Shown: in pieces, positions 1 through 11,354 of the stretch
How positions within the stretch are numbered: position 1 is the stretch's first letter
Layout: every line of letters starts with the position of its first letter
Assembly (NCBI GenBank): GCA_030433415.1
Contig: JAUIMF010000030.1
Location: forward strand, 1-36,527
Direction of reading: 5' to 3'
Length of the DNA: 36,527 nucleotides
Source of the DNA: Gammaproteobacteria bacterium
GTDB taxonomy: Bacteria; Pseudomonadota; Gammaproteobacteria; Pseudomonadales; Halieaceae
Notes under the pieces: model-generated
What the model saw: only the letters and a program-made list of their open reading frames with translations
Databases searched by the model: none
Told to the model about the DNA's origin: nothing
Position numbers and translations under genes: made by a program

Positions 1-230
1 ACGCAGGCTCATCCGATAGCACGAGGTCCGAAGATCCCCCGCTTTCCCCCGTAGGGCGTATGCGGTATTAGCTTGAGTTTCCCCAAGTTGTCCCCCACTA
101 CCAGGTAGATTCCTACGCGTTACTCACCCGTCCGCCGCTCTACTCACTCCGAAGAGCTTTCGCGCTCGACTTGCATGTGTTAGGCCTGCCGCCAGCGTTC
201 AATCTGAGCCATGATCAAACTCTTCAGTTT
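1..230 (-). rRNA. rrs: 16S ribosomal RNA, 5' part (cut by window edge)
   Basis: Read on the minus strand, this is the 5' end of bacterial 16S rRNA. The 27F primer site (AGAGTTTGATCATGGCTCAG) lies at 205-224, followed by the conserved GAACGCTGGCGGCAGGC block, ACACATGCAAGTCGAGCG, and GGCGGACGGGTGAGTAACGC. The mature 5' end is placed near 230 by matching the E. coli start (AAATTGAAGAGTTTG, here AAACTGAAGAGTTTG). Only about 230 nt are present; the rest continues beyond position 1. The sequence looks gammaproteobacterial, and finer placement would need a database search. Confidence 0.97.
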
Positions 231-480
231 AATCTTTTACCTCCACTACTAAGAGTAGGAGGGTTGGTTTGCACAGTTACCCGCGCCTACCAACAAATCC
301 CGGCTCAGACACAATCTCGAAATCAATGTTCAAAAGAATCAATGAGTCACTTGTTGTGTCTGAATAGTTTTCAGCAACTATCCCAACAAGTGCCCACACT
401 TCTGTCTTCATCAAACTGTTAAATAGCTCCCCGCAACGTGAAGTTCGGGGATTCCCGTGACCGTGCAGGTCAGCGGGGAG
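231..480 (-). other. rRNA operon leader (transcribed spacer before 16S)
   Basis: This is about 250 nt between the predicted rrn transcription start (about 478) and the mature 16S 5' end (about 230). It holds no believable protein gene; an 83-codon plus-strand frame at 171-422 runs into the 16S sequence and is spurious. Antitermination elements can be recognised and are listed separately. The remainder is presumably the 5' half of the RNase III processing stem, whose partner lies downstream of 16S, outside the window. Confidence 0.85.
389..450 (-). promoter_or_regulatory. rrn antitermination signals boxB-boxA-boxC
   Basis: In transcript order there is a hairpin at 450-429 (CCCCGAAC...GTTGCGGGG, the boxB position). 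Next is AGCTATTTAACA at 428-417, which resembles the boxA consensus TGCTCTTTAACA. Then comes GTGTGGGCACT at 399-389, identical to E. coli boxC. Order and spacing match the E. coli rrn leader, where boxA recruits NusB/NusE to make RNA polymerase resistant to Rho. Motifs are seen directly; function is inferred from homology. Confidence 0.8.
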
Positions 481-484
481 GCGT

Positions 485-530
485 ATTATACGCAGGGCGA
501 ATCGCCGCGCAACACTTATTTCAAAAAAAT
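485..530 (-). promoter_or_regulatory. rrn P1-type promoter with UP element
   Basis: On the minus strand: -35 TTGCGC (512-507), a 16-bp spacer, -10 TATAAT (490-485), then a GC-rich discriminator (ACGCCTCCCCGCTGACC). The 16-bp spacer and the discriminator closely resemble E. coli rrnB P1, where they give control by ppGpp/DksA and initiating NTPs. A/T-rich DNA with a T7 run just upstream (513-530) fits an UP element. The promoter lies in the short gap after the tyrS stop codon, so rrn transcription starts independently of tyrS. Confidence 0.85.
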
Positions 531-551
531 TACGAAGCGTCGCAAGAATCC

Positions 552-1847
552 TCAGGCGCGCTCAAACAGGTGGTACTTCTTCTTACCAAGGCGCACCAGG
601 TGAAAACGTCCGAATAGCGCCTTCTCTGCCGCAAACACCGTCAGGGGAGCCCCGTTATCATCCATGCCGCAGGGCGCGCCATTGACCACCACGGCCTGGC
701 GCTGCAACGCGTCCTTCACCTGTTTGCCCGAGCTCGCAAGACCACAATCGGCCAGCAGTTGCGTGAGGGTTTCGGGCAGCGAGCCCTCTTCCAAAGCGCT
801 TGAGGGAAGCCCATCCAGTCGCAGTTGATCCAGATCCGACTCCGCAAGCGACGTCGGGTCGCCGCTGAACAGGCTTTCGGTGATGCGCTGCGCCCCCGCC
901 AGGCCGTCATCACCATGCACCAGGCGCGTCACCTCTTCGGCGAGCACGCGCTGCGCTTCGGGGCGACCCTCACGCGCTTGATCCGACGCCTCGATTGCCG
1001 CGATCTCCTCAACGCTCAGGAATGTGAAGTAGCGTAGAAAGCGATAGACGTCATCATCAGCCACTGACAGCCAGAACTGGTAGAAGCTGTAGGGAGAGGT
1101 GCGTGCCGGGTCCAGCCAGATCGTTCCGGCCTCGGTCTTGCCGAATTTGCTGCCATCGGCCTTGGTGATCAGTGGCATCGTCAGGCCAAACACCTGTCCC
1201 CCGTGCATGCGGCGCGTAAGGTCGATACCACCAGTGATATTGCCCCACTGATCTGACCCACCGAGCTGCAATCCGCAACCATGGCGATGATAAAGCTCCG
1301 CAAAGTCGTAGGACTGCAGGATCATGTAAGTGAATTCTGTGAAGCTGATTCCCGCACCCTCGCGCTCGATGCGCTGCTTCACCGACTCTTTCTGGATCAT
1401 TGCATTGACGGAAAAATGCTTGCCCACGTCCCTCAGAAAGGACAGCACATCCAGGTCTTTTGTCCAGTCGAGGTTGTTGACTACCAGCGCCGAGTTATCG
1501 CCAGCATCGAAGTCAATAAAACGCGACACCTGCGCGCGCAGCTTGTCGACCCAGCCTGCCACTACGTCGGGCGTATTGAGCTGCCGCTCCTGCGCCTTGA
1601 AGCTGGGGTCGCCGATCAGCCCCGTTGCCCCGCCCACCAGGGCGATGGGGCGGTGACCTGCCAGCTGGAATCGACGCAGCATCAGCAGCGGCACCAGTGA
1701 ACCAATGTGCAGGCTGTCTGCCGTGGGATCAAAACCGCAATAGAGTGTGCGCGAACCACCATCGAGCCAGGCGGACAGGTGGTCCTCACCCGCGATCTGG
1801 AACACCAGGCCCCGGGCCTGTAAATCCGCAATCAGTGCACTGCTCAT
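552..1847 (-). CDS. tyrS: Tyrosyl-tRNA synthetase (TyrS type)
   Basis: Charges tRNA-Tyr with tyrosine in the cytoplasm. It is 431 aa, close to E. coli TyrS (424 aa), and highly similar along its length. The class I signature is HIGS at residues 47-50 (E. coli HLGH) and the KMSKS-equivalent loop is KFGKT at 234-238. Other family blocks include [25 protein letters not shown] and [15 protein letters not shown]. The C-terminal ~65 residues form the S4-like tRNA-binding domain. A start at 1847 matches the family N-terminus, with a weak purine-rich stretch (CTGGAAA) as ribosome site. It is divergent from the M23 peptidase and followed at once by the rrn promoter, without a visible terminator. In P. 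aeruginosa the syntenic slot holds a TyrZ-type enzyme, as I recall. Confidence 0.97.
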   Translation of the reverse strand: MSSALIADLQARGLVFQIAGEDHLSAWLDGGSRTLYCGFDPTADSLHIGSLVPLLMLRRFQLAGHRPIALVGGATGLIGDPSFKAQERQLNTPDVVAGWVDKLRAQVSRFIDFDAGDNSALVVNNLDWTKDLDVLSFLRDVGKHFSVNAMIQKESVKQRIEREGAGISFTEFTYMILQSYDFAELYHRHGCGLQLGGSDQWGNITGGIDLTRRMHGGQVFGLTMPLITKADGSKFGKTEAGTIWLDPARTSPYSFYQFWLSVADDDVYRFLRYFTFLSVEEIAAIEASDQAREGRPEAQRVLAEEVTRLVHGDDGLAGAQRITESLFSGDPTSLAESDLDQLRLDGLPSSALEEGSLPETLTQLLADCGLASSGKQVKDALQRQAVVVNGAPCGMDDNGAPLTVFAAEKALFGRFHLVRLGKKKYHLFERA

Positions 1848-1893
1848 TGTTTTTCCAGCCTCGGCGTGTTTAATCCGGTTTTGGGGGGACGCG

Positions 1894-1921
1894 ACCTTAC
1901 CGTACCCGTCGCTGAACGCAA
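1894..1921 (-). promoter_or_regulatory. Candidate tyrS promoter
   Basis: On the minus strand: -35 TTGCGT (1921-1916), a 16-bp spacer, and -10 TAAGGT (1899-1894). This lies about 50 nt upstream of the tyrS start in the divergent intergenic region. The hexamers match the sigma-70 consensus 4/6 each, so this is a plausible but unproven call. Confidence 0.45.
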
Positions 1922-1961
1922 GGGGTGAAATCCGTCACTATTTCGCTCGCCCTTCTTTATA

Positions 1962-1967
1962 TATAAT
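1962..1967 (+). promoter_or_regulatory. Candidate -10 element for the M23 peptidase gene
   Basis: A perfect TATAAT sits in an A/T-rich patch just upstream of the peptidase gene; no good -35 is visible. A start site near 1974 would leave only 8 nt before the ATG at 1982 but 20 nt before the in-frame ATG at 1994, so it bears on the start-codon choice. Confidence 0.4.
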
Positions 1968-1981
1968 TCCTCGCTGGTTTA

Positions 1982-3412
1982 ATGGGCATCGGCATGATTT
2001 TCCAGAGAAAAGCACATCGTGGAGCCACTCCCCGGAGTGAGCGACAGGGTCTCTCGCACCACCACCTGCTGGCGGTAGCGGCCCTGTCAGCGCTGGTCGC
2101 TATCGGTGCTGCCGTAACACCTTCAGGTGATGTAAAGGCCAAACGCACCTCGGCGGAGGAATCGCTTCACGACGCTGAGCTACCGGTGGCAACAGATGTA
2201 GATTCGGCAGAAACGACGCTTGTCAGCGAAGAATTTGCCGGCGCTGTCGACAACCTCAAGGCCGAGCCCGCACCGCCAAAGAGCCAGCCCTGGGAAGAAT
2301 TTATCGTTCGCAGTGGTGACAACCTGTCACTGCTGTTCAAGCGGGCGGGCTTTTCTACCCAGGACGTCTATCAGATCGTGAACACCGCCCCCCAAGGCCG
2401 CGGCCTCGAGCGCATATTCCCAGGCCAGACTCTGGCGTTTCAGCGTGACGAGGGCGGTGATCTTGCTGCGGTCCGGCACACCATCGACGGGTTGCAGTCT
2501 GTGGTATACCGCCGCATGGACGGAGGCTTTTCTTCAGAGCAGATCACCCGGGAGCCGGAGCTGCGTCAGCGCTGGGCAACGGTAGAAATCGAATCATCGC
2601 TGTTCCTCGCCGGTCGCGCGGCGGGAATGTCCAGCAACCTCATCATGGAAGTGGCCACCATCTTTGGCGGTGTTATCGACTTTGTACTCGACCCCCGGCG
2701 CGGCGATACCATGGAAGTCCTGTTTGAAGAGCTGTATCTGGACGACGAAAAATACGCAGACGGCAAGGTTATCGCCGCGTCCTATACCAATCGGGGCGAG
2801 CGCTTTGACGCCTTCCGCTATATCGACAGCAATGGCGTAGCGAGCTACTACAACACCGACGGTGTGAGCATGCGCAAGGCGTTTCTTATGGCGCCGGTGG
2901 ACTTCACGCGCATCAGCTCCAACTTCAACCCCAGGCGCCTGCACCCGATCTACAAAACCCTGCGACCCCACAATGGCACGGATTACGCCGCGCCTCGGGG
3001 TACGCCGGTGTTCGCGGCGGGCGACGGCCGCGTTATCGAGGCCGGGTATACTCGCGCCAACGGGAACTACGTGTTCATTCAGCACGGCGACCGCTACCTG
3101 ACGAAGTACCTGCACCTGAACAAGCGCAAAGTGAAGTCCGGACAGCGCGTTGTGCAGAGTCAGGTCATCGGCACCGTGGGCTCCACCGGCGCTGCCACCG
3201 GTCCGCACCTGCACTACGAGTTTCTTGTCGGGGGCGTACATCGCAATCCCCGCACCATCCACAAGAGCCTGCCAAAAGCCAAGTCACTGCCCGAGGGTGA
3301 AATGCCGCGGTTTCGCGTAGCAATTGCCGAGGCCTCGCAACAGCTGGCCCAACTGCGCGCAGACCGTCAGCTAGCCCAGGCGCAGACTTCTGGCACCGTC
3401 GACGCCCCCTGA
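1982..3412 (+). CDS. Periplasmic M23 peptidoglycan endopeptidase with LysM-like domain
   Basis: Predicted to cut peptide crosslinks in peptidoglycan during wall growth. Layout of the 476 aa: basic N-terminus; one membrane/signal segment about 28-46; a Pro/Glu-rich linker; an OapA/LysM-like segment about 104-155; a Csd3-type middle domain about 190-305; and an M23 domain about 315-420. Zn ligands and catalytic residues are visible: H330 and D334 in HNGTD, H378 in YLHL, and H409/H411 in HLHYE. Length and architecture match the MepM/YebA group. ATG 1982 lacks a clear ribosome site. ATG 1994 would remove four residues and fits the -10 at 1962 better. It is followed 4 nt later by anmK, so the two are likely cotranscribed; the same pair is adjacent in Pseudomonas. 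Confidence 0.93.
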   Translation: MGIGMIFQRKAHRGATPRSERQGLSHHHLLAVAALSALVAIGAAVTPSGDVKAKRTSAEESLHDAELPVATDVDSAETTLVSEEFAGAVDNLKAEPAPPKSQPWEEFIVRSGDNLSLLFKRAGFSTQDVYQIVNTAPQGRGLERIFPGQTLAFQRDEGGDLAAVRHTIDGLQSVVYRRMDGGFSSEQITREPELRQRWATVEIESSLFLAGRAAGMSSNLIMEVATIFGGVIDFVLDPRRGDTMEVLFEELYLDDEKYADGKVIAASYTNRGERFDAFRYIDSNGVASYYNTDGVSMRKAFLMAPVDFTRISSNFNPRRLHPIYKTLRPHNGTDYAAPRGTPVFAAGDGRVIEAGYTRANGNYVFIQHGDRYLTKYLHLNKRKVKSGQRVVQSQVIGTVGSTGAATGPHLHYEFLVGGVHRNPRTIHKSLPKAKSLPEGEMPRFRVAIAEASQQLAQLRADRQLAQAQTSGTVDAP

Positions 3413-3416
3413 CTCT

Positions 3417-4538
3417 GTGACTTCCGCACCCGATGGACGCTTGTTTATCGGTCTGATGTCCGGCACCAGCATGGACGGTATCGATGCGGTGCTTACCCGA
3501 CACGCGGCAAGTGGAATGAGTCTTCTGGCTCACTACTCTCACGCCATGGATCAGGAGCTTCACCGGGATCTGACCGCTCTGGCTACGGGCGCGCAAGACG
3601 ACCTGCACTCACTGGCAACGCTGGACCACCGCGTCGCCGTCGCCTTTGCCGACGCGGTACAGGGACTGCTTGAAAAAGCCCAATGCCCGGCGGACACCGT
3701 TTGCGCGCTGGGTAGCCACGGGCAGACCGTTCGCCACCATCCCACCGGCTCGACTCCCTACACGATGCAGATTGGGGACCCCTCACTGATTGCCGAGCGC
3801 ACAGGCATCGCCACCGTCGCGGACTTCCGTCGTCGAGACATGGCCGCGGGAGGCGAAGGCGCACCTCTCGTACCGACCTTCCACGCTGAGCAGTTCGGTG
3901 CCACCGGTGTCCGCCGGGCCATTGTGAACATCGGCGGGATCGCCAACGCCACCCTTCTTGAGGGTAAGGCGGTGAAGGCAGGCTTCGACTGCGGGCCGGG
4001 CAATACACTACTGGACGCCTGGATACGACGGCATCGCAGCGTAGACTATGACGCTCACGGTGCCTGGTCGGCGGAACACGAACATTCGCCGTCACTACTG
4101 CGGACGTTGCAGGGTGACGCTTACTTCACCCGCACCGGCCCCAAAAGCACCGGCCCCGAACACTTCAATCTGCAATGGCTGGATGCCCAGATTGCAGGAG
4201 ACGAGGACCCGGGCACCGTGCAGGCCACACTGGCGGAGCTCACCGCCGCGGCCATCGACGCCAGCCTGATGACCAGCGAACCGCCATCCGAGGTGTACGT
4301 CTGTGGCGGTGGAGCCCGTAACACGGACCTTATGCGTCGATTGAACCAGCGCCTGAATGCCCACGGAATAAAACTGTCGACGACCGATGAACTGGGTCTG
4401 GACAGCGAATGGGTCGAGGCCTGCGCCTTCGCCTGGCTCGCACAACGCACCGTGGACGGTTTAAGCGGCAACGCCCCTGCGGTCACAGGAGCGGTAGGCG
4501 AGCGGATACTTGGCGGTGTGTACGGTCAGCTCGGCTGA
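3417..4538 (+). CDS. anmK: Anhydro-N-acetylmuramic acid kinase
   Basis: Cytoplasmic enzyme that opens the 1,6-anhydro ring of anhydro-MurNAc from wall turnover and phosphorylates it to MurNAc-6-phosphate. The 373 aa match the usual length (about 370). Family motifs: GLMSGTSMDGID at residues 12-23 (ATP site), GSHGQTVRHHP about 99-109, and FDCGPGN at 190-196, whose D191 is the expected catalytic base. The start is GTG at 3417, 4 nt after the M23 peptidase stop. The first ATG downstream falls inside the MSGTSMDG motif and would destroy it. It converges on erpA with a 6-nt gap. The window also encodes MurU, the last step of the same recycling route. Confidence 0.96.
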   Translation: MTSAPDGRLFIGLMSGTSMDGIDAVLTRHAASGMSLLAHYSHAMDQELHRDLTALATGAQDDLHSLATLDHRVAVAFADAVQGLLEKAQCPADTVCALGSHGQTVRHHPTGSTPYTMQIGDPSLIAERTGIATVADFRRRDMAAGGEGAPLVPTFHAEQFGATGVRRAIVNIGGIANATLLEGKAVKAGFDCGPGNTLLDAWIRRHRSVDYDAHGAWSAEHEHSPSLLRTLQGDAYFTRTGPKSTGPEHFNLQWLDAQIAGDEDPGTVQATLAELTAAAIDASLMTSEPPSEVYVCGGGARNTDLMRRLNQRLNAHGIKLSTTDELGLDSEWVEACAFAWLAQRTVDGLSGNAPAVTGAVGERILGGVYGQLG

Positions 4539-4544
4539 CGCGGC

Positions 4545-4898
4545 TTATACGGCGAAGGAAGCGCCGCAGCCACAGGTGGTCGTGGCATTCGGGTTGTTGA
4601 CGATAAAACGGGAGCCTTCGAGCCCCTCGGTGTAATCCACTTCAGATCCTGCGAGGTAGGGGTAGCTGAGCGGATCCACCAGCACGACCACACCGTCGCG
4701 CTCTATCGTTGTGTCGTCCTCCGCCGCATCTTCATCAAACGAAAATCCGTACTGGAAGCCCGAGCACCCGCCGCCGGTGATGAACACCCGCAACTTCAAA
4801 TCGAGGTTCTCCTCTTCGCTGATCAGTTCGCGCACCTTGCTGGCGGCGCGCTCAGACAGCGTGATAGAGGTGGGATCGAACGCCTGGGCGACGGTCAT
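4545..4898 (-). CDS. erpA: Iron-sulfur cluster insertion protein ErpA
   Basis: A-type carrier that passes [4Fe-4S] clusters to target enzymes. The 117 aa match E. coli ErpA (114 aa). The three cluster-binding cysteines are present: C45 (GGGCSGF) and C109/C111 (TTCGCG). The start ATG at 4898 follows a purine-rich stretch. It lies 114 nt downstream of argC on the same strand; a -10-like TATACT at 4992-4987 and a direct repeat (4927-4952) in that gap suggest it has its own promoter. It converges with anmK almost end to end and no terminator hairpin is visible between them. Confidence 0.97.
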   Translation of the reverse strand: MTVAQAFDPTSITLSERAASKVRELISEEENLDLKLRVFITGGGCSGFQYGFSFDEDAAEDDTTIERDGVVVLVDPLSYPYLAGSEVDYTEGLEGSRFIVNNPNATTTCGCGASFAV

Positions 4899-5012
4899 TT
4901 GGCTCTCTTGTCTCTCTTGCTGGCGATTTAAAGACGTACAACTTTAAGACGTGCAGCGCCGAGCCCATAACCCAGCGTTGCGCTCAAGTATAGCGCCCCC
5001 ACCGCGTCGGCG

Positions 5013-6050
5013 CTATGGCAGCAATCCGGGAGCGTCCAGCCCGAGCGTCTCATCCAGACCAAACACCAGATTCATGCATTGCACCGCCTGGCCCGCAGCG
5101 CCCTTCACCAGATTATCCTCTGCCACCGTCACTACCACCGTACCGCGCCCCTGAGGCACGGTAACGGCGATCTGGCAGCGGTTGGACCCGCGCACGCTGC
5201 GGGTCTGGGGGAAGGAACCGGCGGGAAGCACATCCACAAACGGCTCATTGGCGAAGTAGTCCTCGAATACCGCCTGCAGATCCGCCGCGAGCCCGTTTTC
5301 ATTCAGGCATCCGTAGAGCGTCGCGTGGATACCCCGGATCATCGGGGCCAGATGGGGCACAAAGGTCAGGGATACCGGCTCCCCCGCCACATCCTGCAGA
5401 CCCTGTTCGATCTCTGGCAGATGTCGGTGACCGGCCACGCCGTAGGCCTTCATGCTGTCGGCGACTTCCGACAGCAGATTGTCCACCTTGGCCTGCCGCC
5501 CGGCACCGCTGACACCGGATGCCGCGTTCGCGATCAATGAGCCAGGGTCCACCAGGCCCGCCGCAAGCAAGGGTGAAAAGCCGAGCTGCACCGCTGTTGG
5601 ATAGCACCCGGGACAGGCCACGAGCTGCGCATCACGCAGCTTTGCGCGGTGTCTCTCGGGCAGACCATAGACCGCACGGGCGATTTGGTCCGGGCATGCG
5701 TGGGGTTCGCCGTACCAGGCCTCCCACACCGCCACATCACGAATCCGAAAATCGGCCGACAGGTCGATGACCCGCACACCCAGGTCCAACAGCGCCGGTA
5801 CCTGGGCCATGGCCACGTTGTGGGGCGTGGCAAAAAACACCACATCCATGCCCGCCAGCTCCTCGGTCCTGGGTGCCGTGAAGGTCAGGTCCGTGAATCC
5901 AACCAGGTTGGGGAACAGGGTGTCGATGCGCCGCCCTTCTTCTGCCCGCGACGTGATCAGCGCCAGCTCCACGTCGGGATGGCGCAGCAACAGGCGCACA
6001 AGTTCCACACCCGTATACCCGGTTCCGCCGACGATAGCTGCTCTGATCAT
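5013..6050 (-). CDS. argC: N-acetyl-gamma-glutamyl-phosphate reductase
   Basis: Third step of arginine synthesis: NADPH-dependent reduction of N-acetylglutamyl phosphate to the semialdehyde. The 345 aa match the long ArgC type. The NADP loop VGGTGYTG is at residues 7-14. The catalytic cysteine is C149 in ACPGCYPT. The GAGRQA segment and the His in AGHRHLPEI are also conserved. ATG 6050 has an AGAGGA ribosome site 9-10 nt upstream. It is divergent from the CLC gene across a 53-nt gap with a weak -10 (TATACT at 6082-6077). The argC-erpA-anmK neighbourhood is shared with Pseudomonas. Confidence 0.97.
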   Translation of the reverse strand: MIRAAIVGGTGYTGVELVRLLLRHPDVELALITSRAEEGRRIDTLFPNLVGFTDLTFTAPRTEELAGMDVVFFATPHNVAMAQVPALLDLGVRVIDLSADFRIRDVAVWEAWYGEPHACPDQIARAVYGLPERHRAKLRDAQLVACPGCYPTAVQLGFSPLLAAGLVDPGSLIANAASGVSGAGRQAKVDNLLSEVADSMKAYGVAGHRHLPEIEQGLQDVAGEPVSLTFVPHLAPMIRGIHATLYGCLNENGLAADLQAVFEDYFANEPFVDVLPAGSFPQTRSVRGSNRCQIAVTVPQGRGTVVVTVAEDNLVKGAAGQAVQCMNLVFGLDETLGLDAPGLLP

Positions 6051-6103
6051 GATTCAAGTCCTCTTCCGAGCGCGGCAGTATATCGCCAAAGCGAGGCATA
6101 GAA

Positions 6104-7885
6104 TTGCTAACATCCACACTTTTACTGCGGACAGCGCCCTTGCAGTTCAGCTTTGGCAGTTTTCGACGCTCCCTGACGCACTACGAATCGGCGTTGGCCT
6201 ACGCGTTTCTTGGCATTATCGCCGGGGTGCTGTCTGGCGCAGCTGTGATTGCGTTTGAGCATGCCATTGAGCACACAGCACTGCTGTGGGGTGTAGGATC
6301 CAGAGGCGACAACTTCGAATCCCTACCCGCACTGGAGCGGTTCGCGCTGCCTCTGGCGGGTGCGCTGATCCTGGGCGCGGCGTTCTCTGCCCTGCAACCC
6401 GAACACCGTGACGTGGGAATCGTTCACGTCATCAGCCGCCTCTACCTGCACTACGGCATGCTGCCGGTGCGCAATGCGATCGTACAGTTCCTCGGCGGCG
6501 TGGTGGCGCTGGCCACGGGGCAATCCGGCGGTCGCGAGGGACCCGGCGTACACCTGGGCGCGGCCATCAACAGCATCATCGGCCAACGTCTGGGCCTGCC
6601 CAATACCAGCCTGCGCATACTGATCGCCTGCGGCTCCGCTGGTGGCATTGCCGCCGCCTTCAATACCCCCCTCGCCGGGGTGATTTTCACCATGGAAGTG
6701 ATCGTCAGCGAGTACACCGTGGCGGGCTTTGTGCCGGTGGTGCTGTCGGCGGTCGTCGCCTCGGCGATGAGCCATCAGCTTGGGGGCGGCGCAGAAATCT
6801 TCGAGATGTCGGGCGTGCAGTTGGCCTCGCTGTGGGAGATACCCTACGTCATGCTGCTGGGGCTGTGCTGTGGTACCGCTTCGGCGCTACTTATTCGCCT
6901 AAGCACCCTGAGCGCGAAGCTGACAGACCGTCCTGTCCTGCTGCGCTTTGCCCTCGCGGGACTCCTGACCGGCAGCCTCGCGCTGTTTGTGCCCGAGGTT
7001 CTGGGCATCGGTTACGACACCCTCGGTCGCGCCATGTTCCAGGAGCTGGCTCTGCAGACTTTGCTGGTGATCGCCCTGGCGAAAATCGTTGCCACCGCTG
7101 TGGCGGTAGGCTTTGGCATGCCGGTGGGGCTGATCGGCCCTACGCTGCTTATTGGTGCCTGCATCGGGGGTGCCGCCGCCCTCGTCGGCGCTCCGCTGCT
7201 GGCCAGCCAGCAGGCCATGGCGTTCACCATTGATCCCACGCTGTACGTGACCGTTGGCATGGCCGCAACGATGGGTGCGGTATTCGGCGCGCCGTTGGCG
7301 GCCTGCCTCGCTGCCATCGAGCTCACCCAGAGCACCAGCGTCGCGATGCCCGCTCTGCTTGCCATCATCATTGCCAACCTCGTCAATACCAGCCTGTTCC
7401 GCCAGCGCTCTGCCCATCGCAGCGTGCTACGCCAGCTCCTGCGCCGACTCCCCGACGACCCCCTGGACCAGCTTCTGCATCGCACCGACGTCAATGCCGT
7501 CATCGACAGCTCGGTGGTCACGCTGGACCGCAAGCTCGGCTCATCGGTTGTGAGCACGCTGGCCGTGCAGGTACCAAACTGGTGTCTGATTCAACGCGAA
7601 GGAGAATTGCTGTTTTTGGTGTCTGGCAACGAGCTGATGGAGTGGGTCGAAAACTCGCCATCAGAAGACGAGGATCCTGACATCACCGAGGCCACGCTGC
7701 GCCGCTGGAGCATCGCCGTGGTCCCGGAACAGGCAACATTACGCCAGGTACTGGATATTCTGCGCGCGCGCACCGTCGAGGCCGTGGCCGTGTATGCTCG
7801 CGCAGGCCAGGGCAAGCGAATCCTGCGAGGCATCGTGACCCGGGATCGCATTGAGCGCTTCGCCCTGCATAGTTTGAACAATTAG
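6104..7885 (+). CDS. CLC-family chloride channel/transporter with C-terminal CBS region
   Basis: Integral inner-membrane anion protein, 593 aa: a CLC core about 30-440 with many hydrophobic helices, then a cytoplasmic region about 450-593 that looks like a CBS pair. The selectivity-filter motif GREGP is at 143-147 and the gating glutamate is E145. The third motif reads GLIGP at 342-346. The GSGIP position reads DVGIVHV, so the central serine is missing. At the inner proton-glutamate position (E. coli E203) the alignment FNTPLAGVIFTMEV places V199, as in eukaryotic CLC channels. The start is TTG 6104, supported by GAGG 7 nt upstream; no better start precedes the first helix. hemJ begins 9 nt after the stop, so cotranscription is likely. 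Family is certain; channel versus exchanger, and the ion carried, are not. Confidence 0.92.
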   Translation: MLTSTLLLRTAPLQFSFGSFRRSLTHYESALAYAFLGIIAGVLSGAAVIAFEHAIEHTALLWGVGSRGDNFESLPALERFALPLAGALILGAAFSALQPEHRDVGIVHVISRLYLHYGMLPVRNAIVQFLGGVVALATGQSGGREGPGVHLGAAINSIIGQRLGLPNTSLRILIACGSAGGIAAAFNTPLAGVIFTMEVIVSEYTVAGFVPVVLSAVVASAMSHQLGGGAEIFEMSGVQLASLWEIPYVMLLGLCCGTASALLIRLSTLSAKLTDRPVLLRFALAGLLTGSLALFVPEVLGIGYDTLGRAMFQELALQTLLVIALAKIVATAVAVGFGMPVGLIGPTLLIGACIGGAAALVGAPLLASQQAMAFTIDPTLYVTVGMAATMGAVFGAPLAACLAAIELTQSTSVAMPALLAIIIANLVNTSLFRQRSAHRSVLRQLLRRLPDDPLDQLLHRTDVNAVIDSSVVTLDRKLGSSVVSTLAVQVPNWCLIQREGELLFLVSGNELMEWVENSPSEDEDPDITEATLRRWSIAVVPEQATLRQVLDILRARTVEAVAVYARAGQGKRILRGIVTRDRIERFALHSLNN

Positions 7886-7894
7886 GTACCCACC

Positions 7895-8314
7895 ATGCTC
7901 TGGCTTCGTGCACTGCACATTATCTTCGTTGTCTGCTGGTTCGCAGGCCTCTTCTACCTGCCGCGCATCTTCGTGTATTACGCCGCCAGCGAGCATCCCG
8001 AAACACGGGCACAGCTCGCCGTGATGTCCCGGCGTCTGTATCGTTTTGTTACGCCATTCATGGCGCTCACGATCTTCTTTGGTGTGGGGCTGCTCAGCAC
8101 CAACTTCGGTTATTACCTGCAGGCACCCTGGATGTGGCTGAAGCTGGGCGGCGTGACCTTTCTAGTGGTCTACCACTTTCAGTGCGGTCGCTACGTGAAG
8201 GCAATCAATGACGACCGCGACGATCACAGCCATGTGTTCTATCGTTTTTTCAACGAAGTCCCCGTGTTGTTCCTCTTCGCCATCGTCTTTCTGGTGGTAC
8301 TCAAACCGTTCTGA
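7895..8314 (+). CDS. hemJ: Protoporphyrinogen IX oxidase HemJ
   Basis: Inner-membrane enzyme that oxidises protoporphyrinogen IX to protoporphyrin IX, the penultimate step of heme synthesis. The 139 aa match HemJ (about 140 aa) with four hydrophobic segments. Signature stretches are MLWLRALHIIFVVCWFAGLF at the N-terminus with the conserved histidine H8, YLPRIFVYYA, and SRRLYRFVTP. C-terminally there is KLGGVTFLVVYHFQCGRY. It sits 9 nt after the CLC gene and 68 nt before hemL, so the context supports the heme role. Its ribosome site (TAGGT) is weak. Confidence 0.93.
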   Translation: MLWLRALHIIFVVCWFAGLFYLPRIFVYYAASEHPETRAQLAVMSRRLYRFVTPFMALTIFFGVGLLSTNFGYYLQAPWMWLKLGGVTFLVVYHFQCGRYVKAINDDRDDHSHVFYRFFNEVPVLFLFAIVFLVVLKPF

Positions 8315-8328
8315 ACCGATGGGGCACC

Positions 8329-8356
8329 AGGGCGCATTGCGCTAAGCTTACGCCCT
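8329..8356 (+). repeat. Inverted repeat between hemJ and hemL
   Basis: AGGGCG (8329-8334) and CGCCCT (8351-8356) form a perfect 6-bp stem with a 16-nt loop, about 15 nt after the hemJ stop and 27 nt before hemL. There is no T-run, so it is not a standard terminator. It may be an operator or an RNA hairpin separating hemJ and hemL expression; chance is possible. Confidence 0.35.
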
Positions 8357-8382
8357 GATTCCAAGACACTGTAAGGCAGATC

Positions 8383-11312
<2,930 letters not shown>

Positions 11313-11354
11313 GTGACTACATCAAGGCGGCGCGATTGATGCGGCGTGGGTGAA

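Noticed and set aside
171..422. 83-codon plus-strand reading frame at the start of the window
   Set aside because: It runs across the 16S 5' end and the rRNA leader, which carries recognisable boxA and boxC signals.
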